Notes under the pieces: model-generated | What the model was told of the DNA's origin: nothing | The model's database searches: none | Seen by the model: the letters and a program-made list of their open reading frames with translations, nothing else | Shown here: positions 27,424 through 34,850 of the stretch, one piece after another | Layout: each line of letters starts with the position of its first letter | Numbering within the stretch: position 1 is the first letter of the stretch | Made by a program: the position numbers and the translations under genes | Assembly: GCF_900323885.1 (NCBI RefSeq) | Contig: NZ_OOHJ01000018.1 | Location: 124,001-188,000, forward strand | Length of the DNA stretch: 64,000 bases | Source: [Actinomadura] parvosata subsp. kistnae | Lineage (GTDB): Bacteria; Actinomycetota; Actinomycetes; Streptosporangiales; Streptosporangiaceae | Direction: 5' to 3'

Positions 27424-27439
27424 GGCTCTCCTTCCGAAG

Positions 27440-27470
27440 TATGGTCCGACCACAGTATGGTCAGACCATA
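27440..27470. promoter_or_regulatory. Paired TGGTCnGACCA operators between lutA and lldR
   Basis: Two dyads sit 16 bp apart centre to centre: TATGGTCCGACCACA (27440-27454) and the perfect 15-bp palindrome TATGGTCAGACCATA (27456-27470). The core TGGTnnnACCA is the classical FadR/LldR-type GntR site. They lie 17 bp from the lutA start and 43 bp from the regulator start, so binding should repress both until lactate is present. Confidence 0.85.
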
Positions 27471-27512
27471 CCGAAGCACAACATTTCCGGCCGGCAGCGA
27501 GGAGGCTCCACA

Positions 27513-28220
27513 GTGGAGGACACCGGCTGGCGTCCCGTCAAGCGGACGCGGACGTTCGAGGACGTGCTCGCGCAGATCGAGCGGCGCATCACCGAGGACG
27601 GCCTCACCGTGGGCGACCGGCTGCCCGCCGAGCGCCAGCTCGCCGAGCAGCTCGGCGTCAGCCGCTCGTCGGTACGCGAGGCGATGCGCGTGCTGGAGAC
27701 CCTCGGCGTGGTCTCCTCCCAGGTCGGCCGGGGCCCCGACGCGGGCGCCGTGCTCACCTCGCGCCCCGACTCGGCGCTGACCGACCTGCTGCGGCTCCAT
27801 CTGGGCCTGGCCACCCTGGAGATGCGCGAGGTCATCGACACCCGGCACATGATCGAGCAGTGGGCCGCCGCCCAGGCCGCCGCGTCGCGGGCCGACACCT
27901 CGGCCCTGGCCGCCGCCCTGGCCGGGATGGACGCGGCCCGCACGGCGGAGGAGTTCGTCGAGCACGACACGGCCTTCCACTGCGCGATCGCGGACGCGTC
28001 GGGCAACCGGCTCATCGCCGCCATCATGCGCTCGCTGCGCGACTCGATGCGCCGGTACTCGGTCGAGGCGGTGCGGCGGCTCGGCGACACCTCGGTCCTG
28101 CGCGCCGACCACGTCCGCATCCTCGAGGCCATCGAGCGGGGCGCGGCGGGCGAGGCGACCCGGGCCGTGTCGGAGCACCTCGCGCACGCCTACCCCTCGC
28201 TGTTCGCGGGGCCCGGCTAG
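27513..28220 (+). CDS. lldR: FadR-subfamily GntR regulator, LldR/LutR-like
   Basis: A 235-residue regulator with an N-terminal GntR winged helix (GDRLPAERQLAEQLGVSRSS, VREAMRVLETLGVV) and a C-terminal FCD ligand domain with the metal-binding histidine pattern (DTRHMIEQ, EHDTAFHCAIADASGN, RADHVRILEAIERG). It is divergent from lutABC with two matching operators between, so it is almost certainly the lactate-responsive repressor of that operon and of itself. The GTG at 27513 follows GGAGGCTCCACA; the frame upstream of it runs through the operators and was rejected. Its stop codon overlaps the sulfatase stop, tail to tail, by four bases. Confidence 0.9.
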   Translation: MEDTGWRPVKRTRTFEDVLAQIERRITEDGLTVGDRLPAERQLAEQLGVSRSSVREAMRVLETLGVVSSQVGRGPDAGAVLTSRPDSALTDLLRLHLGLATLEMREVIDTRHMIEQWAAAQAAASRADTSALAAALAGMDAARTAEEFVEHDTAFHCAIADASGNRLIAAIMRSLRDSMRRYSVEAVRRLGDTSVLRADHVRILEAIERGAAGEATRAVSEHLAHAYPSLFAGPG

Positions 28221-29644
28221 CCCTGGCTGTCGGCCACGCGGCAGCTCGCCCCCGAGCAGCCGACCATGCCCGACAGCCGCTGGTCGAGCCGGGCCAGCAG
28301 CGCCGGGTCGGCGGTGCTTGCCAGGTTCGTGAGCTGGTAGGGGTCGGTGGTCAGGTCGTAGAGCTGCCGCTCCCCCGTCTCGTACCGGACGTAGGTGTGC
28401 TGCTCGGTGCGCAGCGCCTGGTAGGCGGGCACGGGCGTCTGGGCCGCCGACGACCGGTCGGCCGGGCGGGTGAACTCCACGAGCACCTGTTTTCGCCACT
28501 GGGCGGGCGGCCTGCCGCGCAGCAGCGGCACCAGCGAGCGGCCCTCCGCGAACGGCGGCACCGTGGCCCCGCCCAGCTCGGCGAAGGTGGGGGCGAGGTC
28601 GATCGTGGCCCCCATGTGCGTGACCGTCGCACCGGCCGCGACGCCGGGGCCGCGCACGACGAGCGGGATCCTGATCGCCTCCTCGAACGGGGTGGTCTTG
28701 CCCTGCTTCAGCCGGTGCGTGCCGAGATGGAAGCCGTTGTCGGAGGTGAAGAAGATGTAGGTGTTGTCCAGCTTCCCCGACTCCCGCAGCGCGTCCACCA
28801 CCGAGCCGACGAGGTCGTCCACGCCCAGCATGGCCCGCAGCCGCCTGCGGTAGTGCTCGTCCACGTCGGCCTGGGTGTCCGGCGCGAGTGCCGGCCTGTT
28901 GCGCAGCCAGTACGGCTCGTGGCTCACGTCCGTCTGGTTGAACGACGGGGTGCGCGGCGCCATCGCCAGCGGGAAGGCGTGCGCGTGCCGGTGGGCCGGG
29001 TTGGACGGGTTGTGCGGGCCGATCGGCGCCAGGTAGAGGAAGAACGGCTGGTCGGCGCCGGTGATGAAGTCGTGGGCCTTGCCGGCCAGCACGTCGGACA
29101 GGTAGTCGTCCTCCTCCCAGCCGTACTCGCGCCGCTCGCCGTTCTCGTTGAGCCGGTAGCCGTACTCCTCGTAGAGCTTGCGTACGGGGACGTCCCACTC
29201 GTCCCAGCCCGGCGGCACGTACTCCTCCTCCGCCGTGCCGCCCGGGTAGTGGTTGAGGAACTTGCCCATCAGCCCGGTGCGGTAGCCGGCCTGCTGCATC
29301 CAGGTGCCCACCGTGGAACGTTCCAGGCCCAGGGTGTGGAAGCGGTCGAAGCCCCCTTCCGGGGCGGTGTTGGTCAGCACCCCGTGGCTGTGGACGTGCT
29401 GCGAGCGCAGGATCGACGCCCTGGACGGGCAGCACCAGGAGTTCGTCACGAAGAAGCGGTCGAACGAGGTGCCCTGGCGGACGAGCTGCTGCGTGATGTT
29501 CGGGAACAGCGGCAGCGTGCCGGTCTCGAGGTCGTCGGCCAGGATGAGGACGATGTTGGGCCGGGAGTCGCCCGCCGCGATCGTCGGCTCGGCCGCCGGC
29601 AGGAGAAGCAGCAGGCAGGCGAGTCGACAGAGAGCCTTGAGCAC
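28217..29644 (-). CDS. Secreted sulfatase
   Basis: This 475-residue enzyme has a signal peptide (LCRLACLLLLLPAAEPTIAA) and the N-terminal sulfatase block PNIVLILADDLETG, in which the acidic pair binds calcium. The catalytic motif is CCPSRASIL near residue 70: the cysteine of C-x-P-S-R is converted to formylglycine. LMGKFLNHYPGG, FFLYLAPIGPHNP and FTSDNGFHLGTHRL complete the active site. It probably removes sulfate from a sugar or arylsulfate outside the cell. The formylglycine-generating enzyme is not in this window. It faces an LLM oxidoreductase gene and ends overlapping lldR. Confidence 0.9.
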   Translation of the reverse strand: MLKALCRLACLLLLLPAAEPTIAAGDSRPNIVLILADDLETGTLPLFPNITQQLVRQGTSFDRFFVTNSWCCPSRASILRSQHVHSHGVLTNTAPEGGFDRFHTLGLERSTVGTWMQQAGYRTGLMGKFLNHYPGGTAEEEYVPPGWDEWDVPVRKLYEEYGYRLNENGERREYGWEEDDYLSDVLAGKAHDFITGADQPFFLYLAPIGPHNPSNPAHRHAHAFPLAMAPRTPSFNQTDVSHEPYWLRNRPALAPDTQADVDEHYRRRLRAMLGVDDLVGSVVDALRESGKLDNTYIFFTSDNGFHLGTHRLKQGKTTPFEEAIRIPLVVRGPGVAAGATVTHMGATIDLAPTFAELGGATVPPFAEGRSLVPLLRGRPPAQWRKQVLVEFTRPADRSSAAQTPVPAYQALRTEQHTYVRYETGERQLYDLTTDPYQLTNLASTADPALLARLDQRLSGMVGCSGASCRVADSQG

Positions 29645-29673
29645 AGAGTGTCACTTCCCCGGAAGATCCTCCA

Positions 29674-29704
29674 TTGACACTTGGGACATCCCCGGCCGTA
29701 ATAG
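29674..29704 (+). promoter_or_regulatory. Sigma-70-type promoter of the LLM oxidoreductase gene
   Basis: TTGACA (29674-29679) and TAATAG (29699-29704), or GTAATA one base earlier, form a housekeeping-type promoter with an 18-19 bp spacer. GGAGG follows at 29716-29720, six bases before the ATG at 29727. It is the clearest -35/-10 pair seen in the window. Confidence 0.65.
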
Positions 29705-29726
29705 AACTTAATTCCGGAGGTGTCCC

Positions 29727-30728
29727 ATGAAGCTCGGCTTGAACCTCGGCTACTGGCAGCGCAACGCCGACGACGCGACCGAATCGGTCCTGGCGGCCGA
29801 ACGCCTCGGCTACGACTCGGTCTGGACGGCCGAGGCGTACGGCAGCGACGTCTTCACGCCGCTGGCCTGGTACGGCGCGCGGACGTCCCGCATCAAGCTG
29901 GGCACCTCGATCGCCCAGATCTCCGCCAGGCCCCCGGTCACGACCGCGATGACCGCCATGACGCTCGACCACCTCACCGGCGGCCGGCTGCTGCTGGGCG
30001 TGGGCGCCTCCGGGCCGCAGGTGGTGGAGGGTTGGTACGGCCAGCCGTTCGCCCGGCCGCTGGCCAGGACCCGCGAGTACGTCGAGATCATGCGCAAGGT
30101 GTGGCGCCGCGACGAGCCGGTCACCAGCGACGGCCCGCACTACCCGCTGCCGCTGCCCGGCGGCCTGGGCAAACCGCTCAAGTCCATTACCCATCCGCTC
30201 CGCCCCGACATCCCCGTCTATCTCGGGGCGGAAGGGCCGAAGAACGTGGCGCTGGCCGCCGAGGTCGCGCAGGGCTGGCTACCGCTGTTCGCCTTCCCCG
30301 AGAAGATCGAGGAGATGTACGGCGAGGCGCTGTCGGGCGCCGAGCCGGGCTTCGACGTGGCCGCCATGGTGATGGTGCTCATCTCCGACGACCTCCGGGG
30401 CGCGCTCGACGTCGTGAAGACGATGCTGACGCTCTACATCGGCGGCATGGGTGCCCGGCAGCGCAACTTCCACGCCGACATCATCGGCCGGATGGGCTAC
30501 GCGGAGGCGGCCGAGCACATCCAGGCGCTCTACCTGGCGGGCCGCAAGGACGAGGCGTTCCGGGCGATCCCGGACGAGCTGGCCGACGGCATCTCGCTCG
30601 TCGGCCCGCCCGGCCGGATCAAGGAGCGGCTGGAGCTGTGGCACCGCAGCCCGGTCACGAGCCTGCTCGTCATGGGGGTGCGGGACGAGCCCTCGCTCAA
30701 GCTCGTCCGCGACCTCGTGCTGGGTTAA
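29727..30728 (+). CDS. LLM-class F420-dependent oxidoreductase
   Basis: The 333-residue protein is a luciferase-like monooxygenase TIM barrel of the F420-dependent type. It opens MKLGLNLGYWQRNADD, then VLAAERLGYDSVWTAEAYGSD, RIKLGTSIAQISARPP, LDHLTGGRLLLGVGASGPQV and the C-terminal SLVGPPGRIKERLELW. Such enzymes transfer hydride between coenzyme F420 and alcohols, ketones or other small compounds; the substrate is unknown. Promoter and ribosome binding site are clear. It ends overlapping the ABC permease stop by four bases, tail to tail, and faces the sulfatase gene. Confidence 0.88.
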   Translation: MKLGLNLGYWQRNADDATESVLAAERLGYDSVWTAEAYGSDVFTPLAWYGARTSRIKLGTSIAQISARPPVTTAMTAMTLDHLTGGRLLLGVGASGPQVVEGWYGQPFARPLARTREYVEIMRKVWRRDEPVTSDGPHYPLPLPGGLGKPLKSITHPLRPDIPVYLGAEGPKNVALAAEVAQGWLPLFAFPEKIEEMYGEALSGAEPGFDVAAMVMVLISDDLRGALDVVKTMLTLYIGGMGARQRNFHADIIGRMGYAEAAEHIQALYLAGRKDEAFRAIPDELADGISLVGPPGRIKERLELWHRSPVTSLLVMGVRDEPSLKLVRDLVLG

Positions 30729-32665
30729 TCGGGGCGGGGCGCCGGGTCGGCCGTGACCGAGCGGAGCAGCGGGCGGCTCAGCGCGCCCGCCCCGATCACC
30801 CCGGCGAAGCCAACGACGACGCAGGCGACGAGCGTGACCGTGCCGACCACGTTCATGCCGCCGATCATGAACGGCACCGCGCAGAACGCCCCGACCAGGA
30901 TCGCCCCGCCGCCCATGACCGTCAGCGGGACCAGCGTCTCGGTGCGGCGGGCCCGGTCGAGCACCTCCAGCGGCGTGCCCGCCAGCCGCAGCAGCCCGTA
31001 CGTCTGCCGCCGGTCGAGGATCGACGACGTGGCCGTGATGCCCGAGCTGGCGATGGCCACCAGGAACGACACCGACAGCACCACGATCGTGCCCACCCGC
31101 ACGTCGGCCAGGATCTGGATCCCGAAGCGCCGGTCGTCACGCTGCGTGGTGGGCGTGCGGCCGGGCACGAGCTCGGCCAGCGCGGTGCGGGCGCGGTCGA
31201 GGGTGGCGTCGTCGGCGGCGCTGCCCAGCGCCGCGACCACGACGTTCTTGACGGGCTTCACGGTGGCTTGCACGCCGGAGGCGCGCAGCCGCTCGCGGGC
31301 CTGCGCGGCCACCTCGGTGACCTGCCCGGCCGGCGCCGTGACACGCAGCTGGGGCGGGCCCGTCACCTCGTCGCCGAACCCGGTCGGGCTGAGCAGGCCG
31401 AGGAAGCCCGCCACGAAGCCGGTCAGCGCCACGCCGCTCACGGTCCGCCAGGCCGCGCGCGGGTCGTCCACGAGCCGGCGGCCGGCCAGCAGCCGGGCGG
31501 GGCCGCGCGCGCTGGCCGCCGTGATCCGGCCGATCATGCCGACCACCCACGGCCCGGCCAGGTTGATGCACAGGAACGCCAGGGCGAGCGCCACCGCGAT
31601 GATCGAGACGCTGGTGCCCCTGGTCAGCAGCGGGAACGCGGCCAGCACCGCCAGCAGGGCGAGCACCCGTACGAACCGCATGCCCGGCGGCGTCTCCCGC
31701 TTGGCCACACCGAGCGGGCTCACCACGACCCGCCGCAGCCCGGCCACCGCCGACAGCCCCACCAGCAGCGGCACCGCGACCAGCACCGCGGCCAGGACGA
31801 GCGGCGACGGGAACAGGTCACCGGCGAACCACGGCCCGCCCTGCATCTCGATGCCGGCCAGCAGCGGCACGGCCAGCGCGAACACGACGGCCCCCGCCAG
31901 CGCGCCGGCCAGCGCGACGATCACCGCCTCCGCCACCGTCATCGCCACGACCTGCCCCGGCGTGGCTCCGACCAGGCGCAGCGCGGCCAGCCGCTGATCC
32001 CGCCTGGCCACCGTGAGCCGGGCCGCCGCGCCCCCGAAGACGAGCAGCGGCACGACCATGAGCACGCTGGCGATGAGCGAGAGCACCTGGTACGCCTCGG
32101 CGTCCTCGCTCGGCTGCCCGGCCAGGCTCGCGACCTTGACGGGCGGCTTGGCGACGACCCAGTCGTCGGTGCGCTGCGCGGTCATCGCGGGGCTGTCCGG
32201 CGCGTGGCCGACGACCGCGACCAGCTCGCCGGGGAACACCAGCGCCTCGTCCCCCAGCACGCCCTTCCTGCCGGGGTAGCGCTCGGCCAGCTCGCCGGCG
32301 GGCAGCTCCTCGGCCAGCTCGGCCAGGGCCGGTGACAGCCACGTCTCGCCCGGCGCGGGGAAGCGGGGCAGCCCCGGCGGCGGCTCCGGCGTCCGGCCGG
32401 GCAGCGCGGCCAGGTCGACGACGGTGATCGTCCGGTCGCGGACGAAGTCGTAGCGGGACGCCTCGACGGCGACCGCGCCGGAGGCGGCCGGCACCGGGTT
32501 GCGCCAGGCGCCGCGCTCGGCCCTGGCCTGGAAGGCGGAGTTCGCCGCCACGGCGAACAGCAGCAGCGCCGTCGCCACCGCCACGGCGCCGAGCGTGAGC
32601 CAGGTGCCGAGCAGGCCCCTGCGCCCGCCGCCCTTGAGCAGCCGCCAGGTCAGATCGAGGTTCAC
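30725..32665 (-). CDS. FtsX-family ABC transporter permease
   Basis: The 646-residue permease has an N-terminal membrane segment (GTWLTLGAVAVATALLLFAVA), a large outside domain, a three-segment FtsX core around LTVARRDQRLAALRLVGATPGQV, more segments in the middle, and a second FtsX-like core near the C-terminus (SILDRRQTYGLLRLAGTP). Proteins of this plan export peptides, lipids or antibiotics, or transmit mechanical force. It starts with GTG in a GTGA overlap with the ATPase gene, so the subunits are translationally coupled. A response regulator gene diverges from the pair. No cognate substrate is visible. Confidence 0.85.
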   Translation of the reverse strand: MNLDLTWRLLKGGGRRGLLGTWLTLGAVAVATALLLFAVAANSAFQARAERGAWRNPVPAASGAVAVEASRYDFVRDRTITVVDLAALPGRTPEPPPGLPRFPAPGETWLSPALAELAEELPAGELAERYPGRKGVLGDEALVFPGELVAVVGHAPDSPAMTAQRTDDWVVAKPPVKVASLAGQPSEDAEAYQVLSLIASVLMVVPLLVFGGAAARLTVARRDQRLAALRLVGATPGQVVAMTVAEAVIVALAGALAGAVVFALAVPLLAGIEMQGGPWFAGDLFPSPLVLAAVLVAVPLLVGLSAVAGLRRVVVSPLGVAKRETPPGMRFVRVLALLAVLAAFPLLTRGTSVSIIAVALALAFLCINLAGPWVVGMIGRITAASARGPARLLAGRRLVDDPRAAWRTVSGVALTGFVAGFLGLLSPTGFGDEVTGPPQLRVTAPAGQVTEVAAQARERLRASGVQATVKPVKNVVVAALGSAADDATLDRARTALAELVPGRTPTTQRDDRRFGIQILADVRVGTIVVLSVSFLVAIASSGITATSSILDRRQTYGLLRLAGTPLEVLDRARRTETLVPLTVMGGGAILVGAFCAVPFMIGGMNVVGTVTLVACVVVGFAGVIGAGALSRPLLRSVTADPAPRPD

Positions 32666-33345
32666 GCGTACACCCCGGGCTCTCTCGTGAGCAGCCGGCC
32701 GTCGCGGACCTCGACCGTGCGGTCGCACCAGGCGGCCACGTTGGGGTCGTGGGTGACGACGATCAGGCTGGCGTCGTTGTGCTTGGTGGCCTCCACCAGC
32801 AGCCGCATGGTCTCCTGCCCGGTCTGCTGGTCGAGCGCCCCCGTGGGCTCGTCGGCGAAGACCACGGCCGGCCTGGTCACCAGCGCCCTGGCGATGGCCA
32901 CCCGCTGCGCTTGGCCGCCGGACAGCTCCCCCGGCCGCCTGGCCTCCAGGGAGTGCAGGCCGAGCGGGGCGAACCACTCGCGGGCCTGCCGTACGGCCTG
33001 GGCCCTCGGCACGCCGCCGAGCATGAGCGGCAGCGCCACGTTCTCCTCGGCGGGCAGCTCCGGCAGGAGCTGGCCGAACTGGAAGACGAAGCCGAAGCGG
33101 CTGCGGCGCAGCGCGCTGCGCTTGCGCTCGCCGAGCGTGTCGATGCGCTGGCCGAGAAGGTGCACCTCGCCCCCGTCCGGCTTCATGATGCCGGCCAGGC
33201 AGTGCAGCAGGGTCGACTTGCCGGAACCGCTCGGCCCCATGATCGCCACGGCTTCGCCCGACCGTACCGCGATGTCCACGCCGCCCAGGGCGACCGTCTG
33301 CCCGAACCGTTTGGCCAGGGCCCGTCCAACAAGCACGTCGTTCAT
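32662..33345 (-). CDS. ABC transporter ATPase (MacB/LolD type)
   Basis: A 227-residue ATPase with Walker A GPSGSGKST near residue 40, the Q-loop FGFVFQFGQLLPELPAEENV that is typical of the MacB/LolD class, signature LSGGQAQRVAIARAL, Walker B VVFADEPTGALD and switch VVTHDPNVA. It powers the permease encoded immediately downstream. The start at 33345 follows GGGAGCC; frames extending upstream cross the divergent promoter of the response regulator and were rejected. Confidence 0.9.
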   Translation of the reverse strand: MNDVLVGRALAKRFGQTVALGGVDIAVRSGEAVAIMGPSGSGKSTLLHCLAGIMKPDGGEVHLLGQRIDTLGERKRSALRRSRFGFVFQFGQLLPELPAEENVALPLMLGGVPRAQAVRQAREWFAPLGLHSLEARRPGELSGGQAQRVAIARALVTRPAVVFADEPTGALDQQTGQETMRLLVEATKHNDASLIVVTHDPNVAAWCDRTVEVRDGRLLTREPGVYA

Positions 33346-33423
33346 GCCGTCCAGGCTCCCGCCTGAGGGGGTGCGCGGGGATCGGCCTTGCGTCCATATC
33401 CGCCTCGGCCGAACGGCTGATCC

Positions 33424-33436
33424 TAGAGTTGGGGCC
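33424..33436 (+). promoter_or_regulatory. Probable leaderless -10 box of the response regulator gene
   Basis: TAGAGT (33424-33429) is followed by seven bases and then the GTG start, with no Shine-Dalgarno sequence. This geometry places the transcription start at or next to the start codon. No clear -35 hexamer is seen. Confidence 0.5.
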
Positions 33437-34084
33437 GTGACTATTCGGGTTCTCATCGCAGACGATCAGCAACTGGTGCGCACCGGCTTCCAGATGATCC
33501 TCGACGCCCAGCCGGACATGGAGGTCGTGGCCGCCGTCTCCGACGGCGCCGAGGCCGTCGCGGAGGCCAGGCGGCTGCGGCCGGACGTGTGCCTGCTCGA
33601 CATCAGGATGCCCAAGCTCGACGGGCTGGAAGTGACCCGCGTGCTGGCCGGCCCGGGTGTGGAGAACCCGCTGCGGGTGGTCATCGTGACCACGTTCGAC
33701 CTCGACGAGTACGTGTACGGAGCCCTGCGCTCCGGCGCCACCGGCTTCCTGCTCAAGGACAGCGGGCCCACGCTGCTCATCGAGGCCGTCAGGGCCGCGG
33801 CGGCGGGCGACGCGCTGGTCTCACCGTCGGTCACCGTGCGGCTGCTGCAGCACCTCGCCCAGCCCCGCCGCGTCCCGGCCCCGGTGAACGACCCGCTGAC
33901 GGACCGCGAGCTGGACGTCGTCCGCCTGGTCGCCAGGGGGCGCACCAACCAGGAGGTGGCGGCGGAGCTGTTCGTGTCGCTGTCGACGGTGAAGACGCAC
34001 CTGGGCAGCATCCAGGCCAAGCTCGGTGTCCGCAATCGGGTTGAAATCGCAGCTTGGGCGTGGGAATCCGGCGTGGTGAGCTGA
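33437..34084 (+). CDS. NarL/LuxR-family response regulator
   Basis: The 215-residue protein pairs a receiver domain (IRVLIADDQQLVRTGFQMIL, phosphoacceptor Asp in CLLDIRMPKLDG, VTTFDLDEY, FLLKD) with a LuxR-type helix-turn-helix (LTDRELDVVRLVARGRTNQE, LSTVKTHLGSIQAKLGVRNR). No histidine kinase gene is next to it, so it is an orphan in this window. It diverges from the ABC exporter pair by 91 bp and probably controls it, as is common for MacB-like exporters. The start is GTG with a TAGAGT box seven bases upstream. Confidence 0.9.
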   Translation: MTIRVLIADDQQLVRTGFQMILDAQPDMEVVAAVSDGAEAVAEARRLRPDVCLLDIRMPKLDGLEVTRVLAGPGVENPLRVVIVTTFDLDEYVYGALRSGATGFLLKDSGPTLLIEAVRAAAAGDALVSPSVTVRLLQHLAQPRRVPAPVNDPLTDRELDVVRLVARGRTNQEVAAELFVSLSTVKTHLGSIQAKLGVRNRVEIAAWAWESGVVS

Positions 34085-34151
34085 TTAACAGCGGGGCCGC
34101 CGGGATACAAGTGAATCAGAACCTCAGCGCATGGCCCGGGGGGAGATCAAC

Positions 34152-34847
34152 GTGCGCTACACCCAGGCATCGCCCGCCAGAGCCGCTTCCGCCGTCTACG
34201 TGACGCTCACCGCCCAGATCCTCTCCCTCGGCGCTCTCGTGAGCTTCGAGCTGTCGCGCGGGCGCCGGCTCGCCGCCGAGCTGGCCGCCTTCGGCGGGCG
34301 CCCCCAGGGCGCCGACGCCGAGGCCGTGGTGGGGGCGGTGACCCTGTTCGCGGTGCTGATGATGCTGGTGGCGGTCACCACCGTCGCCGCCGCTGCCGCC
34401 TACGTGACCTGGCTCGTGCGCGCCAGGCAGGCCAACGACCGCTCCGCCGCCACCGCCCCGGTCGCGGCGGCCTGGCTGCTGCCGGGCGTCAACCTCGTCG
34501 CGCCGGCGGTGCTGGTCGACGAGGTCTGGCGCGGCACCCGGCCGCCCGCCGGGCGCCGCGGGCGCTGGCTGGCGCTGCTGGGCTCGTGGTGGGCGGCCTG
34601 GCTCGGCACGCTCGCCCTGTTCACGATCCGGCTGCCGCTCGACGCCTCCGCCGGCGACCTGACGGGGGTGGGGGTGCCGGAGCTGGCCTGCGCCTCGGTG
34701 GCGGCGCTGCTGTGCGCCGGCACCGTGCGAGAGCTGACGCGGCTGCAGCGGGCCGCCCGGTCGGCCCGGGTGGTCGAGCCGGGCACCCTGCGCCCCTTCT
34801 CCCCCCAGCCGGCTCCCGGGTCCACGGCGGTGGGCCGCACGAGCTGA
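34152..34847 (+). CDS. DUF4328-like membrane protein
   Basis: A 231-residue protein with about four hydrophobic segments: VYVTLTAQILSLGALVSF, VTLFAVLMMLVAVTTVAAAA, WLALLGSWWAAWLGTLALF and ELACASVAALLCAG. Between the second and third lies WLVRARQANDRSAA with PVAAAWLLPGVNLVAPAVLV and DEVWRGTRPP, which is the DUF4328 pattern. Function is unknown. The GTG at 34152 follows GGGGGAGATCAAC and was preferred over an in-frame ATG at 34131 that would put the ribosome binding site inside the gene. It converges on dnaE2 with a three-base gap. Confidence 0.75.
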   Translation: MRYTQASPARAASAVYVTLTAQILSLGALVSFELSRGRRLAAELAAFGGRPQGADAEAVVGAVTLFAVLMMLVAVTTVAAAAAYVTWLVRARQANDRSAATAPVAAAWLLPGVNLVAPAVLVDEVWRGTRPPAGRRGRWLALLGSWWAAWLGTLALFTIRLPLDASAGDLTGVGVPELACASVAALLCAGTVRELTRLQRAARSARVVEPGTLRPFSPQPAPGSTAVGRTS

Positions 34848-34850
34848 CGG

